From Arenimonas sp. (GTDB taxonomy: Bacteria; Pseudomonadota; Gammaproteobacteria; Xanthomonadales; Xanthomonadaceae), in assembly GCF_022842045.1 (NCBI RefSeq), contig NZ_JALHQI010000005.1:1-64000 (forward strand): a DNA stretch of 64,000 nucleotides, given 5' to 3'. Under the pieces are notes generated by a model that did no database searches, was not told the origin of the DNA, and was given only the letters and a program-made list of their open reading frames with translations. Below, in pieces: positions 32,901-48,939 of this stretch; within the stretch, counting starts at the first letter, position 1, and each line of letters starts with the position of its first letter. Position numbers and translations under genes: made by a program.

Positions 32901-33407
32901 ATGGACTCCCGACCGCTGCCCCAAGACGACCTGCTGCACGCCCTGGCCGAGCAGGTGGGCGCCGCCCTCCAGGCCCGACACCTGATGCTGGCCACGGCCG
33001 AAAGCTGCACCGGCGGCTGGATCGCCAAGATGATCACGGACATCCCGGGCTGCTCGGCGTGGTTCGATTGCGGCATGGCCGCCTACAGCTACGAGGCCAA
33101 GCAGGCGCTGCTGGGCGTGCGGCCCGAGACCCTGATCGAGCACGGCGCAGTCAGCCGCGAAACCGTCGTGGAAATGGTGTCCGGCGCGCTGGTCACCTCA
33201 GGCGCCAGCATCGCGGTGGCCGTGACCGGGATCGCCGGCCCCACCGGCGGCAGCGCGGAGAAGCCCGTTGGCACCGTCTGGTTGGGTTGGAAGCGGCGCG
33301 GCGGCTACCCCAAGGCCGAGCTGTTCCACTTCGACGGCGACCGCGAAGCCGTGCGCCGGCAGACCGTGGAAGCCGCGCTGCGCGGCCTGCTGGAACTGGC
33401 CCGCTAA
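32901..33407 (+). CDS. pncC: Nicotinamide-nucleotide amidase (CinA C-terminal domain protein)
   Basis: A 168-residue stand-alone CinA C-terminal domain. The motif TAESCTGGWIAKMITDIPGCSAWF has the catalytic Ser, and VAVTGIAGPTGGSAEKPVGTVW is also characteristic. It deamidates NMN to nicotinate mononucleotide in pyridine nucleotide recycling. It sits just before lexA-recA, the position CinA-type genes often take. TAGGCT ends 6 bases before the ATG with no Shine-Dalgarno, another leaderless candidate. Confidence 0.93.
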   Translation: MDSRPLPQDDLLHALAEQVGAALQARHLMLATAESCTGGWIAKMITDIPGCSAWFDCGMAAYSYEAKQALLGVRPETLIEHGAVSRETVVEMVSGALVTSGASIAVAVTGIAGPTGGSAEKPVGTVWLGWKRRGGYPKAELFHFDGDREAVRRQTVEAALRGLLELAR

Positions 33408-33424
33408 CCCGCGCCAAAAAGTGC

Positions 33425-33464
33425 TTGACAGGGCGGGGAGGATTGTTAGTAGTATTACTACTAA
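33425..33464 (+). promoter_or_regulatory. lexA promoter with LexA operator
   Basis: TTGACA at 33425-33430 is followed by the perfect palindrome TTAGTAGTATTACTACTAA at 33446-33464, the form of LexA box known in Xanthomonads. The operator covers the expected -10 and start region, and its last A is the first base of the lexA ATG. This implies autorepression and SOS control of lexA-recA-recX. Confidence 0.88.
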
Positions 33465-34120
33465 TGGACATCACCGACACCCAGCAGGCCATCCTGGCCA
33501 TGATCACCGAGCGCATTGAGGCCGACGGCGTGCCGCCGTCCCAGGTCGAGATCGCCCATGCCTTCGGCTTCAAGGGCGTGCGCGCGGCCCAGTACCACCT
33601 GGAGGCCCTCGAGCTGGCCGGCGCCATCCGTCGCGTGCCGGGGCAGGCCCGCGGCATCCGCCTGGTGGCCCCGGTCGCGCCGCCCCAGAACGTGTCGTCC
33701 CCGGCCGCGGACCTCGTCCCCGCGGCCGGGGACGACCTCCTTCGCCTGCCCGTGCTCGGCCAGGTCGCGGCCGGCCTGCCCATCGGTGCCGACGCCGGCC
33801 TCCACGACATGGTCCTGCTCGATCGCGTCTTCTTCTCGCCGGCGCCCGACTACCTGCTCAAGGTCAAGGGCGACTCCATGCGTGACGAAGGCATCCTGCA
33901 CGGCGACCTGATCGGCGTGCACCGCACCAACGACGCGCGCAGCGGCCAGATCGTCGTCGCCCGCATTGATGAGGAAATCACCGTGAAGCTGCTCAAGATT
34001 GGCAAGGATGGCATCCGCCTGCTCCCCCGCAATCCCGACTATGCGCCCATCGTGGTGAAGCCCGACCAGGAGTTCGCGATCGAAGGACTTTACTGCGGCC
34101 TCGTAAGGCCGAACCGTTGA
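33464..34120 (+). CDS. lexA: LexA SOS repressor
   Basis: A 218-residue SOS repressor and self-cleaving protease. N-terminal winged-helix ([40 protein letters not shown]). The autocleavage site Ala-Gly lies in [12 protein letters not shown]. The catalytic Ser is in [10 protein letters not shown] and the Lys in ITVKLLKIG. It starts inside its own operator and lacks a Shine-Dalgarno. The track ORF starting at 32894 is an overlapping frame in pncC. The spacer between domains is long. Its stop overlaps a TTG that opens an in-frame lead into recA. Confidence 0.95.
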   Translation: MDITDTQQAILAMITERIEADGVPPSQVEIAHAFGFKGVRAAQYHLEALELAGAIRRVPGQARGIRLVAPVAPPQNVSSPAADLVPAAGDDLLRLPVLGQVAAGLPIGADAGLHDMVLLDRVFFSPAPDYLLKVKGDSMRDEGILHGDLIGVHRTNDARSGQIVVARIDEEITVKLLKIGKDGIRLLPRNPDYAPIVVKPDQEFAIEGLYCGLVRPNR

Positions 34121-34302
34121 GCTTCGGTGGCAAGAAGTCCGGCCCGAAGAAGTCGCTTTCCCTACAGCGCATCGAGGCGGAAGCGGCTGCCGCGGAGGCC
34201 GCCGCTCCGGCAGATTCAGGGCCAGCCGCCGGTTCTCAGTCCGTGAGACCCCGCCCCGCTAACCTCGCCACACCTGACAACAAACCCCCGAGGAACCCGA
34301 CG

Positions 34303-35337
<1,035 letters not shown>

Positions 35338-35365
35338 GACGGCACGCGGGGCGCGGGGCGAGCGC

Positions 35366-35878
35366 ATGGGATTCGGTGACCGCCCCGAGCGTCCGAAGCC
35401 GGACGCCTACCAGAAGGCGCTGGAATTGCTGGTCCGGCGGGAGCACTCCCGCCGTGACCTGAGGCGCAAGCTGGGGCTGCGCGGCGCCGACCCCGAGGAG
35501 GCGGAGGCCGCCATCGAAAAGCTGGCTGGCCTCGGCTACCAGGACGACCTGCGATTCGGCACCGCCTTCGCCCGCGATCGGGCGCACTCGGGCTACGGCC
35601 CCGTCCGCATCCGCCAGGAACTGGCGGGGCATGGCCTGCCGGCGGAGGCCGTGGTGCAGGCCCTGGACGCCTGCGAAACCGACTGGGCCGGGTCGGCCCG
35701 GGCGCTGATCGACAAGCGCTTCCGGCCCGCCGACCTCGCAGATCCGGCGCGGCGACGGAAAGCCGTGGATTTCCTGCTGCGGCGCGGTTTTGACCAGAAC
35801 GCCGCCTATGGCGCGGTCCGTGGCCGGGCTGGAGACGTCGGTGGCTTCGGTGAGCCGGACGAGCCAGGCGAGCTCTGA
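35366..35878 (+). CDS. recX: RecX, regulatory protein of RecA
   Basis: A 170-residue helical RecX that inhibits RecA filament extension. It has the usual repeats (KALELLVRREHSRRDLRRKL, DDLRFGTAFARDRAHSGYGPVRIRQELAGHGL, RRKAVDFLLRRGF). It begins 28 bases after recA in the standard recA-recX order. An Asp/Gly/Glu-rich tail extends beyond the last repeat. Confidence 0.93.
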   Translation: MGFGDRPERPKPDAYQKALELLVRREHSRRDLRRKLGLRGADPEEAEAAIEKLAGLGYQDDLRFGTAFARDRAHSGYGPVRIRQELAGHGLPAEAVVQALDACETDWAGSARALIDKRFRPADLADPARRRKAVDFLLRRGFDQNAAYGAVRGRAGDVGGFGEPDEPGEL

Positions 35879-36045
35879 ACCCCTGCGGCCGCATGGCCAA
35901 AGCCTCCGGACCCCGCTCCGGGGCTGGTAATCTTGGCGGCCACGCCATCCGGTTGTGATTTCCGGCTCCGCCCCGCATCTGCAGGGCAGGGCGGGCAGGT
36001 TACGCCGCGGCCCCGCCTCCGAGTTCCCAGAGCCCCACGCCGTCC

Positions 36046-38709
<2,664 letters not shown>

Positions 38710-38853
38710 GCGCGGACTTCCGCGCGGCGCGTTTCGTTGCGCCCCGCCCGGTAGCGCACTACCATCGGAAAACGCCGCGATCTTGCGGCTGGGAACCGCG
38801 CGCAGCAACCGGGTCGCGCGGGCCGGTGCAGGGACGTATCGGGAGGGAGAGCG

Positions 38854-39072
38854 ATGCTGATTTTGACGCGTAGGGTGGGAGAGACCCTGATGATCGGTGA
38901 CTCGGTCACCGTGACGGTGCTGGGTGTCAAGGGCAACCAGGTGCGTATCGGCATCACGGCGCCCAAGGACGTGGCCGTGCATCGCGAGGAAATCTTCCAG
39001 CGCATCCAGAAGGACGACGGCGAGGCGCCCGGCGCCGCCGCCGCCGATGCGGGTTTACCGAAGCCCGATTGA
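38854..39072 (+). CDS. csrA: Carbon storage regulator CsrA/RsmA
   Basis: A 72-residue post-transcriptional regulator that binds GGA motifs in mRNA leaders. [34 protein letters not shown] is the near-universal N-terminus; the C-terminal tail after DDGEAPG is Ala-rich and variable. A strong GGGAGGGAGAG sequence precedes the ATG, itself a GGA-containing site that could permit autoregulation. The alaS-csrA order with tRNA-Ser next is common in gammaproteobacteria. Confidence 0.97.
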   Translation: MLILTRRVGETLMIGDSVTVTVLGVKGNQVRIGITAPKDVAVHREEIFQRIQKDDGEAPGAAAADAGLPKPD

Positions 39073-39127
39073 AAGGCTATCCTATGCGGCCGGTTTCGCC
39101 CGACAGGGCGGGGCCGGTGTCCGTTCC

Positions 39128-39220
39128 GGAGTGATGCCCGAGTGGCCGAAGGGGCTCCCCTGCTAAGGGAGTATCGGGTCAAAAGCCTGATCGAGGGTTC
39201 GAATCCCTCTCACTCCGCCA
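39128..39220 (+). tRNA. tRNA-Ser (GCT)
   Basis: A 93-base class II tRNA: acceptor GGAGTGA/TCACTCC, anticodon loop CTGCTAA (GCT), a long variable arm and T-loop TTCGAAT; CCA is encoded. Directly downstream of csrA. Confidence 0.94.
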
Positions 39221-39319
39221 GGTCGAATCCGCCGCCGCAAGGCGGCGATTTTTTCGCCCCGGCAACGACGACGGACAGGGTGTGTTTGGGTGGCCCGCGG
39301 ATTAGTTTCATCGCAGGCA

Positions 39320-39348
39320 TTGACGGCTCCCCCAGCGTCCCCCATAAT
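39320..39348 (+). promoter_or_regulatory. sigma70-type promoter of tRNA-Arg (ACG)
   Basis: TTGACG at 39320-39325 and CATAAT at 39343-39348 are spaced by 17 bases, placing the start a few bases before the tRNA gene at 39360. Confidence 0.65.
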
Positions 39349-39359
39349 TTCGCTTCTGC

Positions 39360-39436
39360 GCGCCCGTAGCTCAGCTGGATAGAGCACCAGGCTACGAACT
39401 TGGTGGTCGGGAGTTCGAATCTCTCCGGGCGCGCCA
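39360..39436 (+). tRNA. tRNA-Arg (ACG)
   Basis: A 77-base cloverleaf: acceptor GCGCCCG/CGGGCGC, anticodon loop CTACGAA (ACG, wobble A expected to become inosine) and encoded CCA. It has its own promoter and terminator. Confidence 0.95.
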
Positions 39437-39449
39437 CTCTTCGGCAAAC

Positions 39450-39471
39450 AGGGTGCTTCGGCACCCTTTTT
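39450..39471 (+). terminator. Intrinsic terminator after tRNA-Arg (ACG)
   Basis: AGGGTGC and GCACCCT pair around TTCG, followed by TTTTT. It separates this tRNA from the downstream Pro-Arg-His-Lys-Leu genes. Confidence 0.8.
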
Positions 39472-39571
39472 GTTCGGTGGCCCAGGCAGGTGGTGCATTG
39501 CACCTCCCGCCGGGGCGGCCGTAAAGTTGTGACTCGTGCGGCGCGCCTTCCCGGGTGCCGGGCTTCACCGC

Positions 39572-39648
39572 CGGGGTATAGCTCAGCCTGGTAGAGCGCC
39601 AGCTTTGGGAGCTGGATGTCGTGGGTTCGAATCCCTCTGCCCCGACCA
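39572..39648 (+). tRNA. tRNA-Pro (TGG)
   Basis: A 77-base cloverleaf: acceptor CGGGGTA/TGCCCCG, anticodon loop TTTGGGA (TGG), encoded CCA. First of a five-tRNA run that ends before tig. Confidence 0.94.
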
Positions 39649-39719
39649 GGCCTGCTTCCCCGGCACCTGCGGTAACCGCGCATGGAAGCGGGCGGACGCG
39701 GCCGGTATCATCCCGGCAG

Positions 39720-39796
39720 GCGCCCGTAGCTCAACTGGATAGAGCACCGGCCTTCTAAGCCGGCGGTTGCAGGTTCGATTCCTGCCGGGCGCGCCA
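39720..39796 (+). tRNA. tRNA-Arg (TCT)
   Basis: A 77-base cloverleaf: acceptor GCGCCCG/CGGGCGC, anticodon loop CTTCTAA (TCT), encoded CCA. It has the same acceptor stem as tRNA-Arg (ACG). Confidence 0.94.
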
Positions 39797-39833
39797 GGCC
39801 GGGAGGGGTGGAACGGGTTAAGGTTCACAATGT

Positions 39834-39911
39834 GGTGGATGTAGCTCAGTCGGTTAGAGCATCGGATTGTGATTCCGAGGGTCGCGGGTTCGAGTCCCGT
39901 CTTCCACCCCA
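39834..39911 (+). tRNA. tRNA-His (GTG)
   Basis: A cloverleaf with anticodon loop TTGTGAT (GTG) and the extra 5' G (39834) opposite C73, the histidine identity pair. Acceptor GTGGATG/CTTCCAC has one T-T mismatch at the sixth pair. CCA is encoded. Confidence 0.93.
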
Positions 39912-39964
39912 GTTCCAAGCGCGGCATAATGCCGCGTCGCAAGCCGCTTCGGCGGGAAGATAAC

Positions 39965-40040
39965 GGGCCGTTAGCTCAGTTGGTAGAGCAGTTGACTCTT
40001 AATCAATAGGTCGTAGGTTCGAATCCTACACGGCCCACCA
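39965..40040 (+). tRNA. tRNA-Lys (CTT)
   Basis: A 76-base cloverleaf: acceptor GGGCCGT/ACGGCCC, anticodon loop CTCTTAA (CTT), encoded CCA. Confidence 0.94.
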
Positions 40041-40072
40041 TCTTCCCGATTGAATCGTCACCGCGCGGCAAT

Positions 40073-40157
40073 GCGAAAGTGGCGGAACTGGTAGACGCGC
40101 TGGATTTAGGTTCCAGTGGGGCAACCCGTGAGAGTTCGAGTCTCTCCTTTCGCACCA
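40073..40157 (+). tRNA. tRNA-Leu (TAG)
   Basis: An 85-base class II tRNA: acceptor GCGAAAG/CTTTCGC, anticodon loop TTTAGGT (TAG), long variable arm, encoded CCA. It lies 85 bases before tig; no terminator is evident between them. Confidence 0.94.
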
Positions 40158-40242
40158 TCCGGAAACGGAGGCGCGGGGACGATTCGGGGCTCTGCGGGTT
40201 TTTTCATTTTCGCGCCCGGGAACGGCGCGGTCAGGAGTTGAC

Positions 40243-41544
40243 ATGCAAGTTTCGCTCGAGAACACCGCCAACCTGGAACGCCGCCTCACCATCACCCTGC
40301 CGGCGGAGCGCCTCGACGGCGTCGTCGGCAAGCGCCTGGTCGAGATCGCGCGCACCGCGAACATCAAGGGCTTCCGCAAGGGCAAGGTGCCCGCCAAGGT
40401 CATCGAGCAGCGCTTCGGCCCGCAGGTCCGCAGCGAAGCCTACGGCGAGCTGGTCCGCGAGAGCCTCGGCGAGGCCCTGCGCGAGCAGAAGCTGCTGGTC
40501 GCCGGCAACCCGGAGCTGAAGGCCGACCCGGCCGCCGCCGAAGGCGAGATCCGCTTCACCGCCACCTTCGAGGTCGTGCCCGATTTCGGCACCATCGACC
40601 CGACGCAGCTCAAGGTCGTGCGCACCACGTCGTCCATCGAGGACACCGACATCGACGGCATGATCGAGACCCTGCGCGCCCAGCGCCGCACCTGGGTCGC
40701 GGTCGAGCGTCCGGCGCAGCCGGGCGACCTGCTCGCGGTCGAGACCGTCGCCACCAGCGGCGAGCTGCGCATGCCGCCCGAGGGCAGCGACAAGGGCAAC
40801 ACCGTGCTGGGTTCGGGCGTGATGCTGCCCGAGCTCGAGGCCGCGCTGGCCGGCATGTCCGCCGGCGACGAGCGCGAGGTCGACATGACCTTCCCGGCCG
40901 ACTGGCGCGCCACCGAGCTGGCCGGCAAGTCCGCCAAGGTCCAGCTCAAGGTGCACAAGGTCTCCGAGCCGCACCTGCCCGAGATCGACGAAGCCTTCGT
41001 CAAGAGCTTCGGCATCAAGAACGGCAAGATCGAGCAGTTCCGCAAGGAAGTGCGCGCCAACCTCGAGCGCGAGCTCAAGGGCACCCTGATGTCTCGCCTG
41101 CGCGCCGAAGTCGCCTCGAAGCTGGTGGCCGCCTACAGCAGCGTCGAGCTGCCGCCGCGCCTGATCCAGGCCGAGGCCCGCAACATGGCCGCCGCCGCCG
41201 AGCAGCAGGCCCGCCAGCAGGGCCAGGCCAACGCCAAGGCCGACCCGGAGATGTTTATGGCCGCCGCCCGCAACCGCGTCGCCGCGGGGCTGCTGGTCGG
41301 CGAGGTCGCCCGCCAGAACAACCTCAAGCTCGACGGCCGCCGCCTGAACGAGACCCTGCAGCTGATCGCCTCGACCTACGAGGAGCCGGAGCAGGTCGTT
41401 GAACTCTACAAGAACGACCCCAACCTCATGCAGGGCCTCCGGAACCGCGTGATGGAAGAGCAGGTGATCGACTGGATCGCCGAGCGGGCCGACGCGACCG
41501 AGCAGGCGCTGAGCTTCACCGAACTGATGCGCCCGGCCGCGTAA
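40243..41544 (+). CDS. tig: Trigger factor chaperone
   Basis: A 433-residue ribosome-bound chaperone with prolyl isomerase activity. The N-terminal ribosome-binding signature region is [19 protein letters not shown]. The PPIase domain lies around residues 160-245 and the helical C-terminal cradle follows, ending [11 protein letters not shown]. It starts the tig-clpP-clpX-lon protein quality-control run, the standard proteobacterial order. Confidence 0.97.
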   Translation: MQVSLENTANLERRLTITLPAERLDGVVGKRLVEIARTANIKGFRKGKVPAKVIEQRFGPQVRSEAYGELVRESLGEALREQKLLVAGNPELKADPAAAEGEIRFTATFEVVPDFGTIDPTQLKVVRTTSSIEDTDIDGMIETLRAQRRTWVAVERPAQPGDLLAVETVATSGELRMPPEGSDKGNTVLGSGVMLPELEAALAGMSAGDEREVDMTFPADWRATELAGKSAKVQLKVHKVSEPHLPEIDEAFVKSFGIKNGKIEQFRKEVRANLERELKGTLMSRLRAEVASKLVAAYSSVELPPRLIQAEARNMAAAAEQQARQQGQANAKADPEMFMAAARNRVAAGLLVGEVARQNNLKLDGRRLNETLQLIASTYEEPEQVVELYKNDPNLMQGLRNRVMEEQVIDWIAERADATEQALSFTELMRPAA

Positions 41545-41570
41545 ACTCGGCCAAAACGGAGGAACGTCCC

Positions 41571-42194
41571 ATGGAACCGATCAAGGGCTTGAACCTGGTG
41601 CCGATGGTGGTCGAGCAGACCAGCCGCGGCGAGCGGGCGTACGACATCTACTCGCGCCTGCTCAAGGAGCGCGTGATCTTCCTGGTCGGCCCCATCGACG
41701 ACTACATGGCGAACGTGATCGTCGCCCAGCTGCTGTTCCTCGAGGCCGAGAACCCCGAGAAGGACATCAGCCTGTACATCAACTCGCCCGGTGGCATCGT
41801 CACCGCCGGCCTGGCGATCTACGACACCATGCGCTTCATCAAGCCCGACGTGAGCACCATCTGCGTCGGCCAGGCCGCCAGCATGGGTTCCTTCCTGCTC
41901 GCCGCCGGCACCAAGGGCAAGCGCTACATCCTCCCGAACTCGCGCGTCATGATCCACCAGCCCTCGGGCGGCGCCCAGGGCCAGGCCAGCGACATCGCGA
42001 TCCAGGCCAAGGAGATCCTGTTCCTGCGCGAGCGCCTGAACAAGGAACTGTCCGACAACACCGGGCAGCCGATCGACAAGATCGAGCGCGACGTCGAGCG
42101 CGACTACTTCATGTCGTCGGAAGAGGCCAAGGCCTACGGCGTCGTGGACGCGGTCATCAGCTCGCGGCCCGACGACACCGTCCAGGCCGGCTGA
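41571..42194 (+). CDS. clpP: ATP-dependent Clp protease proteolytic subunit
   Basis: A 207-residue serine peptidase forming the double-heptamer chamber. Catalytic Ser is in [14 protein letters not shown], His in [10 protein letters not shown], and Asp in the later [14 protein letters not shown] segment. It starts 26 bases after tig with a GGAGGA ribosome binding site. It works with ClpX and probably other Clp ATPases. Confidence 0.98.
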   Translation: MEPIKGLNLVPMVVEQTSRGERAYDIYSRLLKERVIFLVGPIDDYMANVIVAQLLFLEAENPEKDISLYINSPGGIVTAGLAIYDTMRFIKPDVSTICVGQAASMGSFLLAAGTKGKRYILPNSRVMIHQPSGGAQGQASDIAIQAKEILFLRERLNKELSDNTGQPIDKIERDVERDYFMSSEEAKAYGVVDAVISSRPDDTVQAG

Positions 42195-42247
42195 CCCGCC
42201 ACGAACGCCGCCTTCACGCCCCGATCCGGCCCCGTCCGGACCGGGGT

Positions 42248-42274
42248 TTGACCATTGGCGGCCTGTGATATTCT
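42248..42274 (+). promoter_or_regulatory. Possible internal promoter of clpX
   Basis: TTGACC at 42248-42253 and an extended -10 TGATATTCT (TATTCT at 42269-42274) are spaced by 15 bases, in the 114-base clpP-clpX gap. Confidence 0.45.
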
Positions 42275-42308
42275 CGATTCCGACCCATTCCACCAGGGCA
42301 ACCAGAGC

Positions 42309-43604
<1,296 letters not shown>

Positions 43605-43628
43605 GCCGGGCCACGCAAGTGCTTGAAT

Positions 43629-43658
43629 CCCGGGCCGGTCTTTCCGGCCCGTTTCTTT
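43629..43658 (+). terminator. Intrinsic terminator after clpX
   Basis: CGGGCCGG and CCGGCCCG pair around TCTTT, followed by TTTCTTTT. It precedes the lon promoter. Confidence 0.8.
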
Positions 43659-43671
43659 TCCGCGCGAAAAA

Positions 43672-43700
43672 CTTGCAAGCGGCGTCCCGGGCCCCCATAA
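43672..43700 (+). promoter_or_regulatory. sigma32-like heat-shock promoter of lon
   Basis: CTTGCAA at 43672-43678 and CCCCATAA at 43693-43700 are spaced by 14 bases, close to the RpoH consensus CTTGAAA-N13-15-CCCCATNT. It lies 44 bases before the lon ATG. Confidence 0.6.
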
Positions 43701-43744
43701 CCTGAGCCATAGCGGGGCCCCCGGCCCCCGACGGAGCCAATCCC

Positions 43745-46180
<2,436 letters not shown>

Positions 46181-46232
46181 TCGCGACGCACCGCAAGCCC
46201 CTGAAACCCGCGAAATATCTGGCTTTCGCGTA

Positions 46233-46261
46233 TTGCGCGGTCAAAATGCGGCTGGTATAAA
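46233..46261 (+). promoter_or_regulatory. sigma70-type promoter of the HU gene
   Basis: TTGCGC at 46233-46238 and TATAAA at 46256-46261 are spaced by 17 bases. The leader of about 120 bases before the HU start is GC-rich; it ends with a GGGAG ribosome binding site. Confidence 0.62.
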
Positions 46262-46389
46262 TCATCCAACCTTCGCACCGGAAACGTCCGGGTGCGCTGG
46301 CACAGGTGGATCGATGCCGCGCCCCAGGCCATTGCCGGGCCGGCCCGGTTTTTCAGAATGCGGGTAACCCCCCGCCCAGGGAGTCAATA

Positions 46390-46662
46390 ATGAACAAAGC
46401 CGAATTTACGAGTGCCGTCGCCGATGGCGCCGAGCTGTCCAAGGCTGACGCCGGCCGCGCTGTCGACGCCATGATCGAAGTGATCAAGAAGGCGCTCAAG
46501 AAGGGCGAAACCATCACTCTGGTGGGCTTTGGCACCTTCTCCGTCCGCAAGCGCGCCGCCCGCCAGGGCCGCAACCCGCAGACCGGCGACACCATCAAGA
46601 TCAAGGCTTCCAAAAATCCTGCGTTCAAGGCTGGCAAAGCCCTTAAGGATGCTGTAAACTGA
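46390..46662 (+). CDS. hupB: HU-family DNA-binding protein
   Basis: A 90-residue nucleoid protein: [30 protein letters not shown], then [25 protein letters not shown] and [18 protein letters not shown] bends and compacts DNA nonspecifically. The ATG at 46390 follows CAGGGAG; the track start at 46306 is in the leader. The symbol rests on its position after lon, as hupB in E. coli. tRNA-Val follows after 11 bases, so cotranscription is possible. Confidence 0.95.
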   Translation: MNKAEFTSAVADGAELSKADAGRAVDAMIEVIKKALKKGETITLVGFGTFSVRKRAARQGRNPQTGDTIKIKASKNPAFKAGKALKDAVN

Positions 46663-46673
46663 GCGTCTTGTAG

Positions 46674-46748
46674 GGGTGCTTAGCTCAGCGGTAGAGCGTC
46701 GCCCTTACAAGGCGAGGGTCGGGGGTTCGAAACCCTCAGCACCCACCA
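46674..46748 (+). tRNA. tRNA-Val (TAC)
   Basis: A 75-base cloverleaf: acceptor GGGTGCT/AGCACCC, anticodon loop CTTACAA (TAC), T-loop TTCGAAA, encoded CCA. It starts 11 bases after the HU stop. Confidence 0.95.
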
Positions 46749-46762
46749 GTAAGTGATTCAGC

Positions 46763-46839
46763 GGAGTGGTAGTTCAGTCGGTTAGAATGCTGGCCTGTCA
46801 CGCCGGAGGTCGCGGGTTCGAGTCCCGTCCACTCCGCCA
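46763..46839 (+). tRNA. tRNA-Asp (GTC)
   Basis: A 77-base cloverleaf: acceptor GGAGTGG/CCACTCC, anticodon loop CTGTCAC (GTC), T-loop TTCGAGT, encoded CCA. It lies 14 bases after tRNA-Val and shares its terminator. Confidence 0.95.
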
Positions 46840-46847
46840 TATCCTCG

Positions 46848-46876
46848 AGGGCGCCCCACAAGGGCGCCTTCGTTTT
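46848..46876 (+). terminator. Intrinsic terminator after tRNA-Asp
   Basis: GGCGCCC and GGGCGCC pair around CCACAA-type loop, followed by TTCGTTTTTT. It separates the tRNAs from ppiD. Confidence 0.7.
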
Positions 46877-46922
46877 TTCCGGCCCGGGAAACCGGGCTCC
46901 ACCTTCGAACGGCAAAGCCCAC

Positions 46923-48869
46923 ATGCTGCAGCGCATTCGCGACAAGTCCTCGGGTTGGATCGCCTACCTCATCCTTGGCGCCGTCATCGTCACGATGGCG
47001 TTCTTCGGCCTAGAGGCCTATTTCTCCCCGAGAATCGAGACCTACGCCGCCAAGGTCGAAGGTCCCGCCACGTTCTGGATCTTCGGCAAGCAGGAGCGCG
47101 AGATTTCCCAGGAGGAATTCCGCCGCCGCTTCGAGCAGGCCCGCCAGGAGGCACGCCAGCAGCAGGGCGAGGCCTTCGACAGCGCCGCCTTCGAATCCAT
47201 CGAGTCCAAGCGCAACATCCTCGACGGCATGGTGGACAACGCCCTGATGGCGCTGGTGGCCGAGCGCGAAGGCATGACCGTGTCCGACCAGGAAGTGGCC
47301 GACCAGCTAAAGGCGCTGCCTCAGTTCCAGGTCAACGGCGTCTATAGCCCGGACCAGTACCGGCTGTCGCTGGCGGGGCAGGGCCTGACCCACGCCCAGT
47401 TCATGGCGTCGGTGCGCGCCGACCTGGCCAGCCGCACGCTGCCCAACGAGATCGTCGAAAGCGCGATCGCCAGCAACGCCGAGCTCGAGGCTTTCCTCAA
47501 GCTCAGCCAGCAGACCCGTTCGCTGCGCCTGGTGGACCTGCCGACCCCGTCGCTGCCGGCCGAGCCGCCGACCGATGCCGAGCTGCAGGCCTGGTACGAC
47601 GCCAATCCATCGCTGTACCGCAGCGAGGAAAAGGTCGCGGTCGAATACGTGGAGATCGACGGCGCCAGCCTCGAGGTTCCCACCACGGTGGACGAGGCCA
47701 CCCTGCGCGGGCGCTACGAGGAGCTGCGGGCCCGCTACGTGACCGAGCCGCAGCGCGTCGCTTCCCACATCCTGGTTGCCGCCGCCGCGGATGCCGACGC
47801 GGCCACCAACGACGCCGCGCGTGAGCGCGCCGCCGCCCTGGCCGCGCAGGCGCGCGCGCCGGGTGCCGACTTCGCCGCCCTGGCGCGCGAGAACTCCGAC
47901 GACCTGGGCTCCAAGGCCGAGGGCGGCGACCTCGGCTTGGTCGAGGCCGGGCTGTTCGACGCGGCGTTCGAGCAGGCGCTGTTCGCCCTGGATACCGCCG
48001 GCCAGGTCACCGACCCGGTGCGCACCCCGGACGGTTGGCACGTGATCCAGCTGCGTGAACTCACGCCAGGTTCCGAGCGCCCGTTCGAGGAAGTCCGCGC
48101 CGAGCTCGAGGCCGAGTACTTCCAGAACGAGGCCGAGCGCCTGTTCAGCGAGCTCAGCGGGCGCCTGGTGGAGCGCGTCTACAAGGATCCGACCGCACTG
48201 GCACCGTCGGCCGAGGCCTTGGGCCTGCCCGTGCAGCGCACCGCGCTGTTTGGTCGCGGCGGCCTGGACCAGGGGCTGTCGGCGATCGAGGCGGTGCGCG
48301 CCGCGGCCTTCAGCGACGCCCAGAAGACCGAGCGCCAGGTCAGCGACGCCATCGAGATCGGCCCGAACCACATCGTGGTCATCCACGTCGTGGAGCACGT
48401 GCCCGAAGCCGCGATCCCGTTCGCGGAGGTCAAGGACCGCGTGCTGTCCGACTACAACGCCGATCGCCTGGCCCAGGCCTCGCAGGCGCAGGCCGAGGCG
48501 CTGCTCGAGCGTGCCCGCGCGGGCGAAGCGCTCGACGCGCTGGCCACCGACGTCGGCCGCACCGTGGCCGAGCTCGAGGACATCGCCCGCCAGGCCGCGC
48601 TGCCGCCGGCGCTGGTGGCGGAGGCCTTCCGCGTCGCGGCGCCGGAGGAGGGCAAGCCCTCGTTCGGCATCGCCAAGGTCGGCCCCGACCGCCACGTGCT
48701 GTTCGAGGTCACCAAGGTCACCCCGGGCGACCTGGCCACGCTGGATGACGCCACCCGCACGATGATCCTCGGCCAGTACGCCCAGGCCCGCGGCCTGGTC
48801 GAGCTGCAGGAGTACACCAAGGCGCTGCGAAAGGTCTACACGGTGCGGGTCGCCGAAGACCGGCTCTGA
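46923..48869 (+). CDS. ppiD: Periplasmic folding chaperone PpiD
   Basis: A 648-residue protein anchored by an N-terminal membrane segment (IAYLILGAVIVTMAFFGL, residues 12-29). A SurA-N-like helical domain follows (LDGMVDNALMALVAEREGM), then a parvulin domain around residues 265-380 (ASHILVAAA, GGDLGLVEAGLF, TPDGWHVIQL), then a long helical C-terminus. It helps outer-membrane and periplasmic proteins emerging from the Sec translocon. The lon-hupB-ppiD order is as in E. coli, here with two tRNAs inserted. Confidence 0.94.
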   Translation: MLQRIRDKSSGWIAYLILGAVIVTMAFFGLEAYFSPRIETYAAKVEGPATFWIFGKQEREISQEEFRRRFEQARQEARQQQGEAFDSAAFESIESKRNILDGMVDNALMALVAEREGMTVSDQEVADQLKALPQFQVNGVYSPDQYRLSLAGQGLTHAQFMASVRADLASRTLPNEIVESAIASNAELEAFLKLSQQTRSLRLVDLPTPSLPAEPPTDAELQAWYDANPSLYRSEEKVAVEYVEIDGASLEVPTTVDEATLRGRYEELRARYVTEPQRVASHILVAAAADADAATNDAARERAAALAAQARAPGADFAALARENSDDLGSKAEGGDLGLVEAGLFDAAFEQALFALDTAGQVTDPVRTPDGWHVIQLRELTPGSERPFEEVRAELEAEYFQNEAERLFSELSGRLVERVYKDPTALAPSAEALGLPVQRTALFGRGGLDQGLSAIEAVRAAAFSDAQKTERQVSDAIEIGPNHIVVIHVVEHVPEAAIPFAEVKDRVLSDYNADRLAQASQAQAEALLERARAGEALDALATDVGRTVAELEDIARQAALPPALVAEAFRVAAPEEGKPSFGIAKVGPDRHVLFEVTKVTPGDLATLDDATRTMILGQYAQARGLVELQEYTKALRKVYTVRVAEDRL

Positions 48870-48887
48870 GGCTGGGTCGTCGCAAAA

Positions 48888-48917
48888 AGAAAAGGCCCGG
48901 GAATCCCGGGCCTTTTT
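48888..48917. terminator. Bidirectional terminator between ppiD and fabI
   Basis: AAAGGCCCGGG and CCCGGGCCTTT pair around AAT, with A-tract and T-tract flanks, so it can serve both convergent genes. Confidence 0.85.
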
Positions 48918-48939
48918 CATTGATGCCTGGCGCGACGGA

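Noticed and set aside
39128-40157. tRNA cluster as a mobile-element attachment hotspot
   Set aside because: No integrase, direct repeats of tRNA 3' ends beyond normal T-arms, or foreign-looking genes between the tRNAs and flanking core genes.
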